Below, in pieces: positions 33,311 to 45,187 of a stretch of 64,000 nt of DNA. The stretch spans positions 17,478,019 to 17,542,018 of the forward strand of contig NC_084705.1 in the NCBI RefSeq assembly GCF_033807575.1. Direction: 5' to 3'. Positions within the stretch are counted from its first letter, which is position 1; each line of letters begins with the position of its first letter. The notes below the pieces were generated by a model, which saw only the letters and a program-made list of their open reading frames with translations, did no database searches and had not been told where the DNA came from. This DNA is from Cydia pomonella. Taxonomy: Eukaryota > Arthropoda > Insecta > Lepidoptera > Tortricidae. A program made the translations under genes and the position numbers.

Positions 33311-34431
33311 TGGATTATGTGACTGCTACAATGAAATACACATGTGATTACCTCATTTCATTCATTTCATAAGCTCACACTCGTATTTTAATGCCTAATT
33401 ATGTATTTTTTATTTTATTTCAGTGACACACTAGAACCGGGGGCCGACTACCAAATTTGCCAAATTGTTTGCAACTGACACTTCATTTCGAATAAAACGT
33501 CATTTCGACTGATATTAGAATAGAGGTCCAATCAATTTGCTTTGTTTCTCAGAGATGTTCTAATTTTGAATGTAATTAAAGTATCGGTTATCGATAATAT
33601 AAAGTAAACTTTACGTAGCCACCACAGATACAGGTTTCTTAATATAGACCTTTAGCTTATCGTTTCTGAATATATTATAGGGAGGTTATGATATGGATGT
33701 AGATAACATATTATTATCTTACACCCAAACGACCAATGAACAAGAATATTTTTATAAACGTGACACAAAATATGGATAATTTTTTCCTACCAAGCTCTTA
33801 TGGGTATTTTAGTCTGGAACGTGCCGACGAGATATCTTTGTCATATTATCACTGTGTCAGTTCATTCAATAAGTTCACTCGCGCAGAATTGATATCGCAT
33901 TTTTACTTTGTTGAACGACAGACAACTTTATTGACGAAACAAGCGTATTAAGTTTCCAGTAAAGATTTATGAAAAACTTGGTAGATAATGACAAACTCAA
34001 AATATCTAGTAGATTTATAGAAGATTTCTTACATTTCATCTCTCATCATCATCTTCATTTTACATATATAACAATCACAGCTTCCTATATTTCACCTCGT
34101 ATAATATGAAAACGAGTCATTATCTAGATTCAAGTCTATCCAGAACACTCGTAAGAAAGTTTCCATATTGACTGGCGCTGGCAATTAAAAGCCTTTTAAA
34201 AGTTTTGGAGAGTAAAATTAATCTTCTGGTACCGATTAAATTTATCCTAAATTTGGCGCGTAATGGAAATACAAAGTGGCTATTTTAATGTAATTATATT
34301 TAGTTACGTACAGTAAACTTGTCACTATAATTTCATTTTAACATTAAGATGTAATTATTTTACTAAAGTAAGAAACCAAAATTAATATGCAAGATTTCAC
34401 ATTATTTATGTGTATTATATGAGATCCTATT
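33311..34431. other. no gene identified
   Basis: A 71-codon frame at 33736-33951 has no recognised features. AT-rich otherwise. Confidence 0.35.
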
Positions 34432-34442
34432 TACATAATGTA

Positions 34443-34680
34443 CATGTCGGCAGCCGATCGTAAAGTTCCAGTGTAAAGTTTGACGGCAGGCATATTAAAC
34501 CAATAGATAGGTAAGATAGGTTCGTTAGGTTGATTCAGATGCCCGAAGGGCAAACTGTCCAGATATAGGAACCCCACGTAGCGGAGCTCCGTCGACTCAA
34601 GTGATGAAACATTGATTTTCACGTTTCACGATATGCCTAGGAATTTCATTATCTGGCGGAATTACGATCGGCCGCTGACA
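34443..34680 (-). mobile_element. TIR element (MULE-like MITE?), copy B, with 11-bp flanking repeats
   Basis: The ends catgtcggcagccgatcgta and ttacgatcggccgctgaca are inverted repeats. The interior is the inverse of copy A at 14052-14281 (gattcagatgcccgaagggc, atgcctaggaatttca). The 11 bases tacataatgta flank it at 34432-34442 and 34681-34691, a length typical of Mutator-like elements. No transposase is present. Confidence 0.75.
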
Positions 34681-34691
34681 TACATAATGTA

Positions 34692-35795
34692 GAAGATACT
34701 AGTAAGTAGGTACTTAATGATTTCTTCTGACTTAAAAGATCATGCCTACGGAAGAGAAATGATTAGGCAGTTTGTGCCAGTTGGACTTGTAGGCCGAGGG
34801 TTACGTACCATTACCAATATTTGATACTTTTCTAAGATCGATTCACGCTTGACTACTTTATATGTATATTATTATCTCTGTTTTTTTGTTTATGTGAATG
34901 CATACATTAATATTTTATTGTAAAATAGACTGGTGTTAGGTATATTATTGACCGAGCGAGCTCGAAGCGTGTCCATTTCAGCTTGAATATGTTATCGTAT
35001 AACCGTCTGCACGATTGTTTTAATTTACAACTCGCAAAAACCCATTCTCGTAAAATGATATGAATTGGTTCAATAGGTAATTATACCTAATTATGTTTTT
35101 TTTTGTCTATTTAGTTTTGTGAATTTTTCAAACGTCAGATCCAAGAGGGGTTCGCAAAGTCTACAGCTCACAAAGCCACTGTGTACCTAAAATTAACAAT
35201 AATTAAACTTTAATCCAATGTAAATAAGATAATCATGTTATTTCGGTGGCTATCACTAGGGAGGAACGTCAACATGGCGTCCAATGAATTCTAAATGGGT
35301 ACAACCAATTACCGTGAAACTCTGTTGTCTCATTAAAGTTTGTTAGTTTCACCGAGTTTCAGCAGTTTCATTAGGAACTTGGTTTAAGGTAAACAATTTG
35401 GGTTTATCTCACATGTTGGTAATGTCAAAGACTATCGCAGTTTTTTTTCAAAATTGTGCTGTCCCGCTTTATCCCAGTGTATAAACTATAGCCAAATCCC
35501 TCTACTAAATGAGATAAGGCATGTACCCAATGACGAGATGTATACCCGTATAAGCTGAATTATTATTACGACTATTATGCTCTTCCATTAATAAGGTAGC
35601 TTTCATGTTAATTTAATAACTAAGTACAGAGATTACATCTTGACCGCTGGCACGGTCGACATGTGTCGGGCATTCCGACGTTCTGGTGAATCGCGTGTGT
35701 TGTGTATATCATTTTCGGTTATTCTTATCTCACACACAGTAAGTACTTGCACAGACCTAATCTGCTTCCTCGGATTATGCAACACTTGCACCAAT
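34692..35795. other. no gene identified
   Basis: AT-rich with no recognised repeat. A 61-codon frame at 35640-35825 overlaps the end of the minus-strand ORF below and is not supported. Confidence 0.3.
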
Positions 35796-35799
35796 AACT

Positions 35800-36108
35800 C
35801 TAGTAGTACCATTGCTTGCTTATAGACCTCAAATTGCCGTAATGTAAATACTCCTTTGCGCCAGTTCTTGAAAACATCGTGCCGTGCTCTTCAACGATAG
35901 TTATGTTCACTACGGATAAAACTATTTCTGCGAACACGTCTATTGCAGCACAATTATGATCCTCAATTATGAGCATCTCGTGAGTGTCGAGAAGAACAAG
36001 GGCAGCGAGAGCTTTGACGTGACGAGAGAAAGCACGAGATAACTGCCATATATATATGTTTTTTTTTACAATTATTGTCCCGGTAGTAACTTCAGTGGGT
36101 GTTATCAT
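35800..36108 (-). CDS. unrecognised 102-codon ORF, possibly an exon or pseudogene
   Basis: From an ATG at 36108 the minus strand is open for 102 codons. The middle, ALAALVLLDTHEMLIIEDHN followed by CAAIDVFAEIVLSVVNITIV, has the even hydrophobic/acidic mix of a real folded domain, unlike most frames in this AT-rich DNA, and the patch is richer in G+C than its flanks. I do not recognise a family. A possible acceptor (tatatatatggcag) lies inside the frame just before the sequence for LSRAFSRHV, so the first 20 or so residues may be intron read-through. It may also be chance or an old repeat. Confidence 0.25.
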   Translation of the reverse strand: MITPTEVTTGTIIVKKNIYIWQLSRAFSRHVKALAALVLLDTHEMLIIEDHNCAAIDVFAEIVLSVVNITIVEEHGTMFSRTGAKEYLHYGNLRSISKQWYY

Positions 36109-36780
36109 GGTGAAGAGCCTCGACCAGCATTACAGAAACTCTTTATGGGTGAAACAAGATTCAAGCTAGAAATTGCTATGTGGCCCTCGCCAACAGCGCG
36201 GCATTAAATAAAGGTTTTTTTTTTTATAAAATACCAGCTCGTGCCCAACGCATTCATCTGCGTAGAAGTAAAAATGACCTATTCCAAAATTACAAGGGTT
36301 AAAAACTTTCTTAAGCCAATTAGAATCTAATTCTCTTTGAAAATATATAAATTTATCCATGATAAATTACATGTATAAATTTAATAAACTACAAATGAAA
36401 TAAATAATACTGCAAAAACATTAAAAAATCATGTTGAAATGAACAAATATGACAAGAATCACATTTGAGCAAACCGCTTCAACGAAATTGGCAAAAAGCC
36501 AGATGGCATTGGTTTTAAATTTTTAACTCTTCCACGTTACATTGCGAACCGAATTGATGACACTATTAATATTTCAGCTAACAACGAGTTAGATGGACTG
36601 GGAATGGGATTTTTGTTCTATATAGACAGATTTTGGCGCATAGTCATTATGATAGAAGATGGGCGTTTATTTCGGTTTTGCTTTTAATAGATACTTCCTA
36701 AGTAATTGCTTCCAGTATTGGGCAAATGTCGATTCAACAGTGGGAAGACGTGGTTGAGCTCAGCTTTGACATACTAGCTA
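36109..36780. other. no gene identified
   Basis: AT-rich, no recognised features. Confidence 0.35.
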
Positions 36781-36905
36781 CCTGTCCCGGCTTCGTACGG
36801 GTTACACAAAATCTTAACAAATTATACACCTAAACCTTCACCAAGAAGCACTCTATAGATACCTGAAAACCGCATGAAAATCTGTTCAGTCGTTTTTGAG
36901 TTTAT
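36781..36905 (+). repeat. interspersed repeat (cccggcttcgtacgggtta type)
   Basis: It contains tcccggcttcgtacgggtta, cacaaaatcttaacaa, ctataga-t-acctgaaa and catgaaaatctgttcagtcg. A second copy lies at 38950-39060. The family is widespread in insect genomes from memory; the class is not established. Confidence 0.55.
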
Positions 36906-37030
36906 TGCCTGTTGGCTGTTGGTTATTGTTGTTGCTGTGGCTGTTGTTTATTGTTGTTGCTGTGGCTGTTGTTTATTGTTGTTGCTGTGGCTGTTGTTTA
37001 TTGTTGTTGCTGTGGCTGTTGTTTATTGTT
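36906..37030. repeat. 25-bp minisatellite, about 4.5 copies
   Basis: The unit gtttattgttgttgctgtgg plus ctgtt repeats with an exact 25-base period (for example the unique a at 36925, 36950, 36975, 37000 and 37025). Confidence 0.95.
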
Positions 37031-38949
37031 TGTAGTGATTTCTTGTAGCCAAATAATGATTGCTTGACGGCAAAGATTTTATTACGTGAAACATTTTTGA
37101 AGTTTTACCTATATCATTAATAGAGTTTTTAATGCGCAATATGCGCATTATTTAGTGGCTATGAAAGTTCGACTAAATTGAAACCTTTATTGTTACTTTT
37201 CAGTTAATTTGGTTAACTTTTAAGAATTTGTTATAAATTTCATGTAAGTATCAAAGAAATTATGTAGTTGTGCATATTTATATATCTCTAAGTTCCCTTA
37301 TGTCTACGTACTAACTGTTTGAAACGAGAGAGGGCAAGATACCAAAACTTAGTTCAGTAAGCAAAAAGACATAATAACTTTTATACGTAGTTAGTACTTA
37401 CCCTTTTGGTAAATCCTTATTTTCATATGAATTATTTTATATTTCGTTAATATATTCGTCGATACTAATAGTAGTATCATTCACAAAACTTCGGGCATCG
37501 TTTGACATGTACCCTTCGAATAATTACTAACTAGGGTGTTACTTAATTCGTCGAAATAAAGTTTCTACCGCTACATCTGTACCGCTAATATACTCATCGT
37601 ATCACTACCAAAAAAATCTAAAAAAAAAAGTAAACCCATAAGGGTCCAGATTTTCAAAGTGCGGTAGCGACCTTTAAAACGTAACTGAATATTTTGAAAA
37701 AATCCTCATTAATTTTTTAATGGCTAAGAATAAATTAAGCGGTCGAGACGTAGAAAATTGTAACTTGGATGAAATGAGCAATACCTTATTACTAACCTTG
37801 ATCAAATTTCAATAGCATGAAAACTTGGCATCACAACGAGATAGTTAAGTTAAAAGTCACAAAAACCTTACAGATGAGTTTAGTTTTGATTCGCGTATCT
37901 GCCACTGTAGTACCTACCGAGTTACGGTATTTTCAACAAATGTCGTGTGCAGCTGACAACGGCCAACAGGGTTGTATCAGTGTGTACTGAGAAAATAACT
38001 CTATTTATATGCATACATGGTGGGTTTTGCGGTGGACTTGATAGCATGCATGAGACTGGGTGAAGAGGCGAATGGGCTTGGCAGTTGGTACGAGTGAAAT
38101 ATTGTGGTAGGCAGTTATTGTTTATAGCTAGGCTAACAGGAAATTATATGTGATGTAACCTACGCAAGACGATGAACTTTTATAATAAATTAATCATTTA
38201 CCCACTCGTAATGAAAATCATATCAATCGCATCGCGTGGTCAGAAAGATTAGAAGAATTCCAAGAATTTCAACGAAATATTTTAGAACATAATAACCTAA
38301 CCTGCAGTATACCTCAGTGTACCCTTAATAGAAACCAGTGTACCCCTCCCTAAAAAGAGCTATTTAAAAAACCTGACAAGTACGAGTCGGTCTTGCGTTT
38401 CAAAGATTCTACAGCACACAATTTTTAACAACGTTTTATTTTTTTAAGTCCAACTCATCATGCTTGATCATAGATTTGTAATAGATATTTGTAGGTAAAG
38501 GACTATTACGTGGGTTATTTCAAAATTGTATTGGGACCGTGCGAAATGCATGGTAGGGGCAAGTATAGGTACCTAAAGCGATCCCAGCGTATAAGGTGGT
38601 AAAAATTAGAACTGCGGATACCGTCTTTAAAATTTCGTACAAGTTATATGGCTTGAAATGAAACTTTAATTTATGAAATGCTTAATTTAACGAACGTATT
38701 TAATTTGATATTTTGTGAATATTTTTTTGCGAATGCCACACATTACGTGATCTTTTTCTACCAGTTAAGAATGGGTGTAGTAAGTTATCCTTAAAAGATA
38801 AACATTTAACATCGCAGACTTTTTTGTAGACCTATGAATGAGAGACAACCCCACCATACATTGTGTTGTTATTGCTCAAACGGATTAGCTAGCGTTTTTG
38901 ATTAAAGCTCCTAGCCAACGTGATTTTTTCCGACAACATCCTTATATTT
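37031..38949. other. no gene identified
   Basis: AT-rich sequence. A weak piece of AGGGTTCCGTA-type head (acaagtacgagtcggtcttg) is at about 38378-38397. Nothing else recognised. Confidence 0.35.
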
Positions 38950-39060
38950 CAACCAATTTACACAAAACCTTAACAAGTAACTAAGCCTTCCTCAAAAATC
39001 ACTCTATTGATAGATGAAAGTCGTATGAAAATCCGTTCAGTAGTTTTTAGTTTTGGAGTA
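38950..39060 (+). repeat. second copy of the 36781-36905 repeat
   Basis: It shares tacacaaaaccttaacaa, aatcactctattgatagatg, and atgaaaatccgttcagtagt with the copy at 36781-36905. Confidence 0.55.
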
Positions 39061-40053
39061 GTTTTATAAGATGTAGTGAATTGTCGTTTTCCCCTAGACT
39101 TGCGGACGCTAGGTTGCGTGACAGTCGTGCACATAGCGAATAACCAGTTGTTTAGGAGATAAGAGGGGGGAATGGTAATTTTTTGCCTATTTTCTTAAAT
39201 ATCTTCTAAACTATTTATCTTAAAATATTAAATAAAATATATTTAAGATTCTCACGATAAATACTTTCATTTGATAGGTATACAAAACGATGTAGTTTTA
39301 AAAACTTTTTTATTTTATTTTATCATCTACCTACCCCACAAAAATGGCCCCTATATTTAAGATTAATTTATTAACGTTACATGTCCGTCTTTGGGTCACA
39401 GACTTACATAAGTGTACCAAATTTCAACTATATTCGTCATGTACTTTCGGAGGAAATAAGTTGTGACCGACAGACAGACAGACAAATCTTGTATTAGGTA
39501 TAGTGCGCTATTTAAAAGTTAATATATTTATTGTAGGTAACTGCAGTGTACCTCTGTTTATCTTTAATAAAAATCCCAAAAAAAGTTACATCTAATATTT
39601 TTTAAATACCTAAAGGAGAATGTATCTTCTAATGCAATCATTTAGTTTCGCAAACATTGAAATCTAGGTACAACGTATTCATACCATATGCTTTTTAAAT
39701 AAACATCATAGAACTACGTTGATTATAAAATGAGTCCGACAGACATGCAAAATAAAGCGAAACAGTAAGGGAATTAACAAAAACCGGGACAGGGGACGCG
39801 AGCTGAATCTAGAATTCAGTGCTTTATAAAGCTTTGTGAGCAAAAAACTGGGTCACTTCTGTACCTCCGCCAGGGACACAAAGTCCATCGGTACTATAAT
39901 TTGACGGTGAGTGGCCACTACTAGCATTTGGATTTTACCTTTGCAACTTTTCCGATCTAAGTTAGTCAGATTGATTTAGACAAATTCATCCATAAAAAAA
40001 AAACAAATAATATTATTTTATGTACATTTACCAAATACATATTAAGACGAAAG
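39061..40053. other. no gene identified
   Basis: A gaccgacagacagacagaca run at about 39463-39482 is a scrap of the AGGGTTCCGTA-type tails. Otherwise nothing recognised. Confidence 0.35.
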
Positions 40054-40418
40054 TGGAGGACCCGCGCGAAATCTCCTTTTCATACAAACGAAGTCCTCAT
40101 TGTCCTCTCTGGGTATTAACATTATTGCACATATTTTGAAACAATTTGTTGTAGGTTTATCAATCACACCTATATCCCTACGTTTGATTTTTTTTTTAAT
40201 AATTAAAAGAGTTAAAAGCATTTAAAAAATTGTATAAAATCTGTTTTTCGCTCCTAATTTTTACAATAATCGAAAAATCTAAAAAAGTCAAACGGCAGGC
40301 ATAGCTATGGTTAATATACATTAAAATATGTACAAATAATCTCCATTATGACATTATCCAGGGAGGAAAATGAGCACTACCTACGTTTGTATGGAAAAAT
40401 GACCATCCCCTTTCCTCT
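40054..40418. mobile_element. MITE-like element with catacaaacg arms
   Basis: The left end with aaatctccttttcatacaaa-cgaagtcctcattgtcctc is inverted on the right as gaggaaaatgagcactacct followed by acgtttgtatggaaaaatg. Arms are about 50 bases with mismatches. Confidence 0.5.
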
Positions 40419-40585
40419 TAAGAAATAACCGGTTTACTATACGTGTGGAGATAGTAGGTACCTGTGTTATCTTTCCTAAGGGGGACAAATGCAAAAAATA
40501 TACCTATTTATCGAAGTATAAAGGCTCCGAAAATCATAAGATAAAATAAGATAAGGTATCTGTTTTTCAGGCAGGTCAAAAGTCA

Positions 40586-41288
40586 GTATCGTCACCACTG
40601 GGAGACAGATTACACATTAAGTTGTAATTAACGTTAACCCATGTACCGTTATTTATACTGCTCTTTGCCGTTGAAAAAATGGTAATGTTACTAGCCGTGC
40701 ATTGTGCTATCGTTAAATCAAAGGTATCGTTAAATATTTTTTAACGTTAATAGCAGCTTATTTATCGTTTGACTCACTGATAGATGCCATCGTTAGTAAT
40801 CGACCGAATGTTCATTCACGCGCAAGCATCCCTAAGTGAGGAATTAAACTGAGTTAGCGTCCCACCCTGAAACCAGGGCTTGTTAACGTTCCCAAATTCA
40901 CATTTTAATAAAGTTGGCAAAGTAACCCTATTTTGATCTGTAATGCTACGTTGCCACACCGCGCTACCAATCACTAACTCAGTTTAATTCCTCACTCGGC
41001 GATGCTTGCGCGTGAATGAACATTCGTTTGATTACTAACGATGGCATTTATCGGTGAATCAAACGATAATAAGCTGCTATTAACGTTACCTAAGAACGTT
41101 AAAAAATATAACTTATGAAAAAATTATACCTTTGACTTAACGTTAGCTCAATGCCCAGCCCAGTAACATTACCATTTTTTTACGGTAAAGAGTAGTATAA
41201 GAGTAACGGTACAACGGTAGTATAAGTAACGGTACATGGTTTAACGTTAATTTAAATTTTTAAATCTGTCTCCCAGTGGTAATGATAC
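40586..41288. mobile_element. 703-bp foldback element rich in AACGTTA motifs
   Basis: Left arm 40586-40860 and right arm about 40970-41288 are imperfect inverted copies: gtatcgtcaccactgggaga pairs with ctcccagtggtaatgatac, and gtgaggaattaaactgagtt pairs with aactcagtttaattcctcac. The palindromic tetramer pair in aacgtta/taacgtt recurs at least seven times. The 110-base centre has no ORF. Confidence 0.8.
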
Positions 41289-42225
41289 CAACTCGTTAAC
41301 GATATTTCAAGCCCTGCTGTGTTTGATAGCTGAATAGTTTTTTAATATACTCGAATTACTCAAATAGCTATTGAACTATCAGCGACTGTGACTTAATTAT
41401 GCATTTTCAAAGCGGACTGTGTTTGTTATTTTACAGTTTAAATCCCATCAATAGACAAGCCGGTACTTCGACGAGCGCAGCGCTGCCCAATACGTGTAAG
41501 GCGGCAGCCTCCCAATTAGCGGGCCGGCTTTGTTCACGGCGCTCGCCACTGTCAAACATTCGTGTCTAGCTGTAGTCCATCTACTAACGACCATAATGAC
41601 TGGTCATTGAAATAGTCGTCATTAGGTCAAGCATGTTTTGCGATCTTGTTTTCGCATCAGCCCAGTTATGACAGTCAGACAGACAGACTAATCATAAACA
41701 TTTTTCTTATTTTATCCAATCAAATTGTTTACCCGCATATGACGTCAGAATTATTAGCGCAGCCAAATCTAATTTCACGCCTCACTGACGTCATAAAAAC
41801 ATTTGCGAATAGCGAGCTGGTGAAATTCATCGCTCTGCTTGACCGGGAGTGAGATAACCAGGTTGTTGCGGTATATGCAGCGTTTGTGACCGTGTTAGTA
41901 ATGGGACAAGTACTTAATTAAAGTATAATTATTCTCGTCTATTTTGAGCCTATGACAGCTCAGGGTATATCACTAAATTATATACATAATAGTTTTTTTA
42001 AGCAATGTATCCCGAATGAAAAAAAAAAAGACTGCACTCACTTCCTGCATAGAAAGCGCTTTTTAACTTCGAGTTACAATTATTGCTATATGGAACGTTT
42101 GTACAACACAACGCTAGTGTAACAAATTATAGATTGACTGATCGGAATAGCGACAAATGCTTGTACAACCTATTTTTAAATGTACTGCGAAAAGTTATAA
42201 ATCGATTGATCGATATAGAGACGGT
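41289..42225. other. no gene identified
   Basis: A GC-richer patch at about 41455-41570 and a 68-codon frame at 41646-41852 were looked at. Neither shows a recognisable product. Confidence 0.3.
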
Positions 42226-42550
42226 TTATCGCGATACCGATCTTTCGAACAAACGTTCATTGTGAAACCGATATATCGAGCAAGCGTTAGTCTCGATTCC
42301 GATTTTTTCGAACAAACCTTCGTTGCGGAGCCTTTCAGTCGAACAACAGTTTACCGCATTAGCTATCCGTCGCACAATGGTTCATTACATTTATCGCGAT
42401 ACCAATCTTTCGAACAAACGTTCATCGTGAAACCGATATATCGAGCAAGCGTTAGTCTCGATTCCGATTTTTTCGAACAAACGTTCGTCGCGGAGCCTTT
42501 CGGCCAAACAACAATTTATCGCAAAACCTGTCGCACAATGGTTCATTGCA
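42226..42550 (+). repeat. 165-bp tandem duplication that keeps an open reading frame
   Basis: The segment starting ttatcgcgataccgatcttt recurs 165 bases later at 42391. Both units lie in one 143-codon open frame (42157-42588, first ATG-type start not certain), giving two 55-residue repeats with the motif FEQTF twice per unit. Of about ten base differences over the first 140 bases, about half fall in third codon positions. No family is recognised. It may be a coding relic or a non-coding satellite whose period happens to be a multiple of three. Confidence 0.6.
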
Positions 42551-42918
42551 CGTGTGTAATTCGATGTTCAAAGTCGCACTCACAGTAAATATGTAGCATA
42601 TCTGTTTATATCCATAGATCAATACTGACAAAATTGCGATTAGATAGATCTGAAGTCTGAAATACAAAACTCACAGAACACGCAGTACCTGAGCAAGTCG
42701 TGGTCGAATAGCGAAGGAAGCACTACAGCTGCACATATCGTATCAGCCCGTATGCGCTCGTGATGGCAGCGAGAAATTCGGCCTCGTGCTCGTATCGCTG
42801 CGCTAGGCAGCGTTGCGTGCTGGTAGACATGTTTATTATTACTGGAAAACGATTACACGAAAATGTGGAAGGGCCATTTTATTTGAAGTTGTACACAATA
42901 TATTTTTTATTTGTTTTT
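42551..42918. other. no gene identified
   Basis: A GC-rich patch at about 42690-42830 with repeated tcgtatc/cgtgctg motifs was seen, with no recognisable coding content. Confidence 0.3.
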
Positions 42919-43228
42919 AGGGTTCCGTACCTCAAAAGGAAAAAACGGAACCATTATAGGATCACTCGTGCGTCTGTCTGTCTGTCCGTCTGTCACAGCC
43001 TATTTGCTCCAAAACTACTGAACCAATAAAGTTGAAATTTGGTACACATATATTTTTTTATACTTTTTAAATAATTAGTTTCGAAGTTATTCAAGAAAAT
43101 GGGCAAAGAGTGACCATTTCCCCCCTTTATTTCCGAAACTACTGGGTCTAAATCTTCGAAAAAAATACACACAATAGTTCTTTACCTAAAGATTACAGGA
43201 AAACACAGTCAAGCGGAAGTCGGACTTA
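42919..43228 (+). repeat. AGGGTTCCGTA-type interspersed element, another subfamily
   Basis: It starts agggttccgtacctcaaaag, contains cgtctgtctgtctgtccgtc and aaaactactgaaccaataaa, a second aactactgggtctaaatc block, and ends gcggaagtcggactta. It differs from the modular family in its body. Confidence 0.65.
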
Positions 43229-43454
43229 AGAAAAATAAATTACTTAAGTTACGAGTAACACCAATTGCCCCTGCGAAGTTGTTACCAACTCTCGTGAAAT
43301 TATGTGACCTTCTCTGTTGTTTCGTTTTTTTGGAAATTGTTAAAAATAGCAATGGTTGGCTCAAAGGACTTAAGCGCCTTTAATGTCTATGGCGCTTAAG
43401 ACTATTGTGAGTTCGCGGTGATGAGTTAACGAAGTAAGTATTTTTTTATATTTT

Positions 43455-43645
43455 ACCGACTACAGCAAAGCTAAAGCAGTATGTTTGTAGATATATATGT
43501 ATGTATGTTCATCTGTTTCTTCAAAAACTTCTAAGATAATCGAGCTGATCTGATGATGGAGATAGGAAGTAAGAGGTGCACATTAGACCTCTGTGATAAA
43601 ACGCAACCTGTCTATTTACTGTGGAAAGAAAAGTACAGTCAGTCT
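43455..43645 (+). repeat. interspersed repeat, related to 56345-56632
   Basis: Both copies contain gagctgatctgatgatggag and, about 80-100 bases later, gtggaa-gaaaagtacagtca in the same order. The class is unknown. Confidence 0.5.
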
Positions 43646-45052
43646 TTTTCTATTAGCACTATAATGGGGTAGCTTTAAATAAAATAGCCCGTAAGTAACT
43701 TTTGTTTGTCTGCCAACATTTTATAGAAAGGCAATTAAATTAGACAAATAGGTAACAATTAAAATTTTCTTTAATAGATTGATTATGAAACAGTTTGGAC
43801 CGAATTGTTGAACATAAAAATTATATTTCTTTCCATATATGACTACCTCCGTGTTCAAAAGACGTATTAGTCACGCCTGCATCGATTTTTCACGGAGACA
43901 GACAATAACTTAAAAATAACGTTTATCCGCTTAGGCGCGGGCAAATTCTCATGTAGTGTATGTAACTTAAATATACTGTGCCTGAACAGTCTGAACATTA
44001 AGCAGTGGATACGGCTCAAAAAAGAATCTATATAAATCCTTTGAGCAATCCTTTCGCGTTCATGAAAAAAATATTAAATTAGGTACATTTTGTCGTATTT
44101 GTTTTACAGCTTTCTTTACGAAAATAATGAGCTTTTTAGATGAAAATAAACCACTACATGTGTGCCTATAGGATTTAATAAAAAAATTATTATTCCCAAC
44201 CTACTCTAATCGAGGAATAAAACTGAAATTCCTTGTGAAACTGAAATTGTGAATTTTTGAATTGTGAAAAATCGGCTCACAGGAGCGATCTATATTTTCC
44301 TGCCGGTTGAAATATAGGGTTTTCTCGAAATCTTTTAAATAAAACAAGAACATCTCTTTTTGTTTTTTACCTTTTCCACTTCTTCCCCTCTTGTAAATTG
44401 TAACGGGTTCAAGACCTAGAACTAATTTTGTGCCTTTTCACTCGGAAAAAAATAAAATATACCCAACGCGCTTATGCGCTAGAATTAAACCAACGTACAG
44501 TTACGCTCCATGATTGTTGATCCATTTAGGATTCTATTAAGTATTGAACAATTAATTTCACTAGGACCCTCAATGGTCCAACAATCGCTGAGCGTGATGG
44601 TACATCGGTTAGAGTTCAATACTTATGCATCCAACAAACTCTTTATATTGTTTTGCGCTATCACATAGTTCCTCAATATACTATCGTAGGTTGCGAAGTA
44701 TTTTATGCGTATAATACTAAAAGTATAACCCTTCCCCTAATCGGTTAAAAGGCTACCTTCATCAAAAGTACAATTCAACTGAGTCTTGTTTAAGTAGGAA
44801 AAACTATATCCCGAAACAAGACATAATCGCATCGATTTTAGCTGCTATGAACTCTAACGTTACATTTCAGGAAACTCCGCCGTTACGGTGAACGTGATAT
44901 CTAAATTGAACATCTGATACTATGAGTGTAGGATATCGGCACATATCTGTTACACGAGTTCCACTTTAGGTACTTAGAGTAACAATAGCTACAAATAATA
45001 TTACTGTCTTGTATCCGCCTCTACGCACTAGTGTCAACCTATATCGATGCAA
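43646..45052. other. no gene identified
   Basis: AT-rich, with no feature I can support. Confidence 0.35.
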
Positions 45053-45187
45053 ATGGCGGCGGGAACAGCTGTGACGAACCGCACGCCGCCATTACAGTCC
45101 GAGCCCATTGCGTATACTGTCGAGGTGAGGGTCCAGTGTAAGCTACCCAATAAATACCTCATGACTGTCTCAATCAACGTCAATTAA
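45053..45187 (+). CDS. small ORF (44 codons) or possible first coding exon
   Basis: An ATG in a good insect start context (caaATGg) opens a 44-codon frame, MAAGTAVTNRTPPLQSEPIA then YTVEVRVQCK. It lies in a GC-rich island of about 120 bases in AT-rich DNA. A possible splice donor, gag|gtgagg, falls after codon 24 in phase 0, so the true coding exon may stop at 45124. No family is recognised, and no partner exon was found. Confidence 0.22.
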   Translation: MAAGTAVTNRTPPLQSEPIAYTVEVRVQCKLPNKYLMTVSINVN

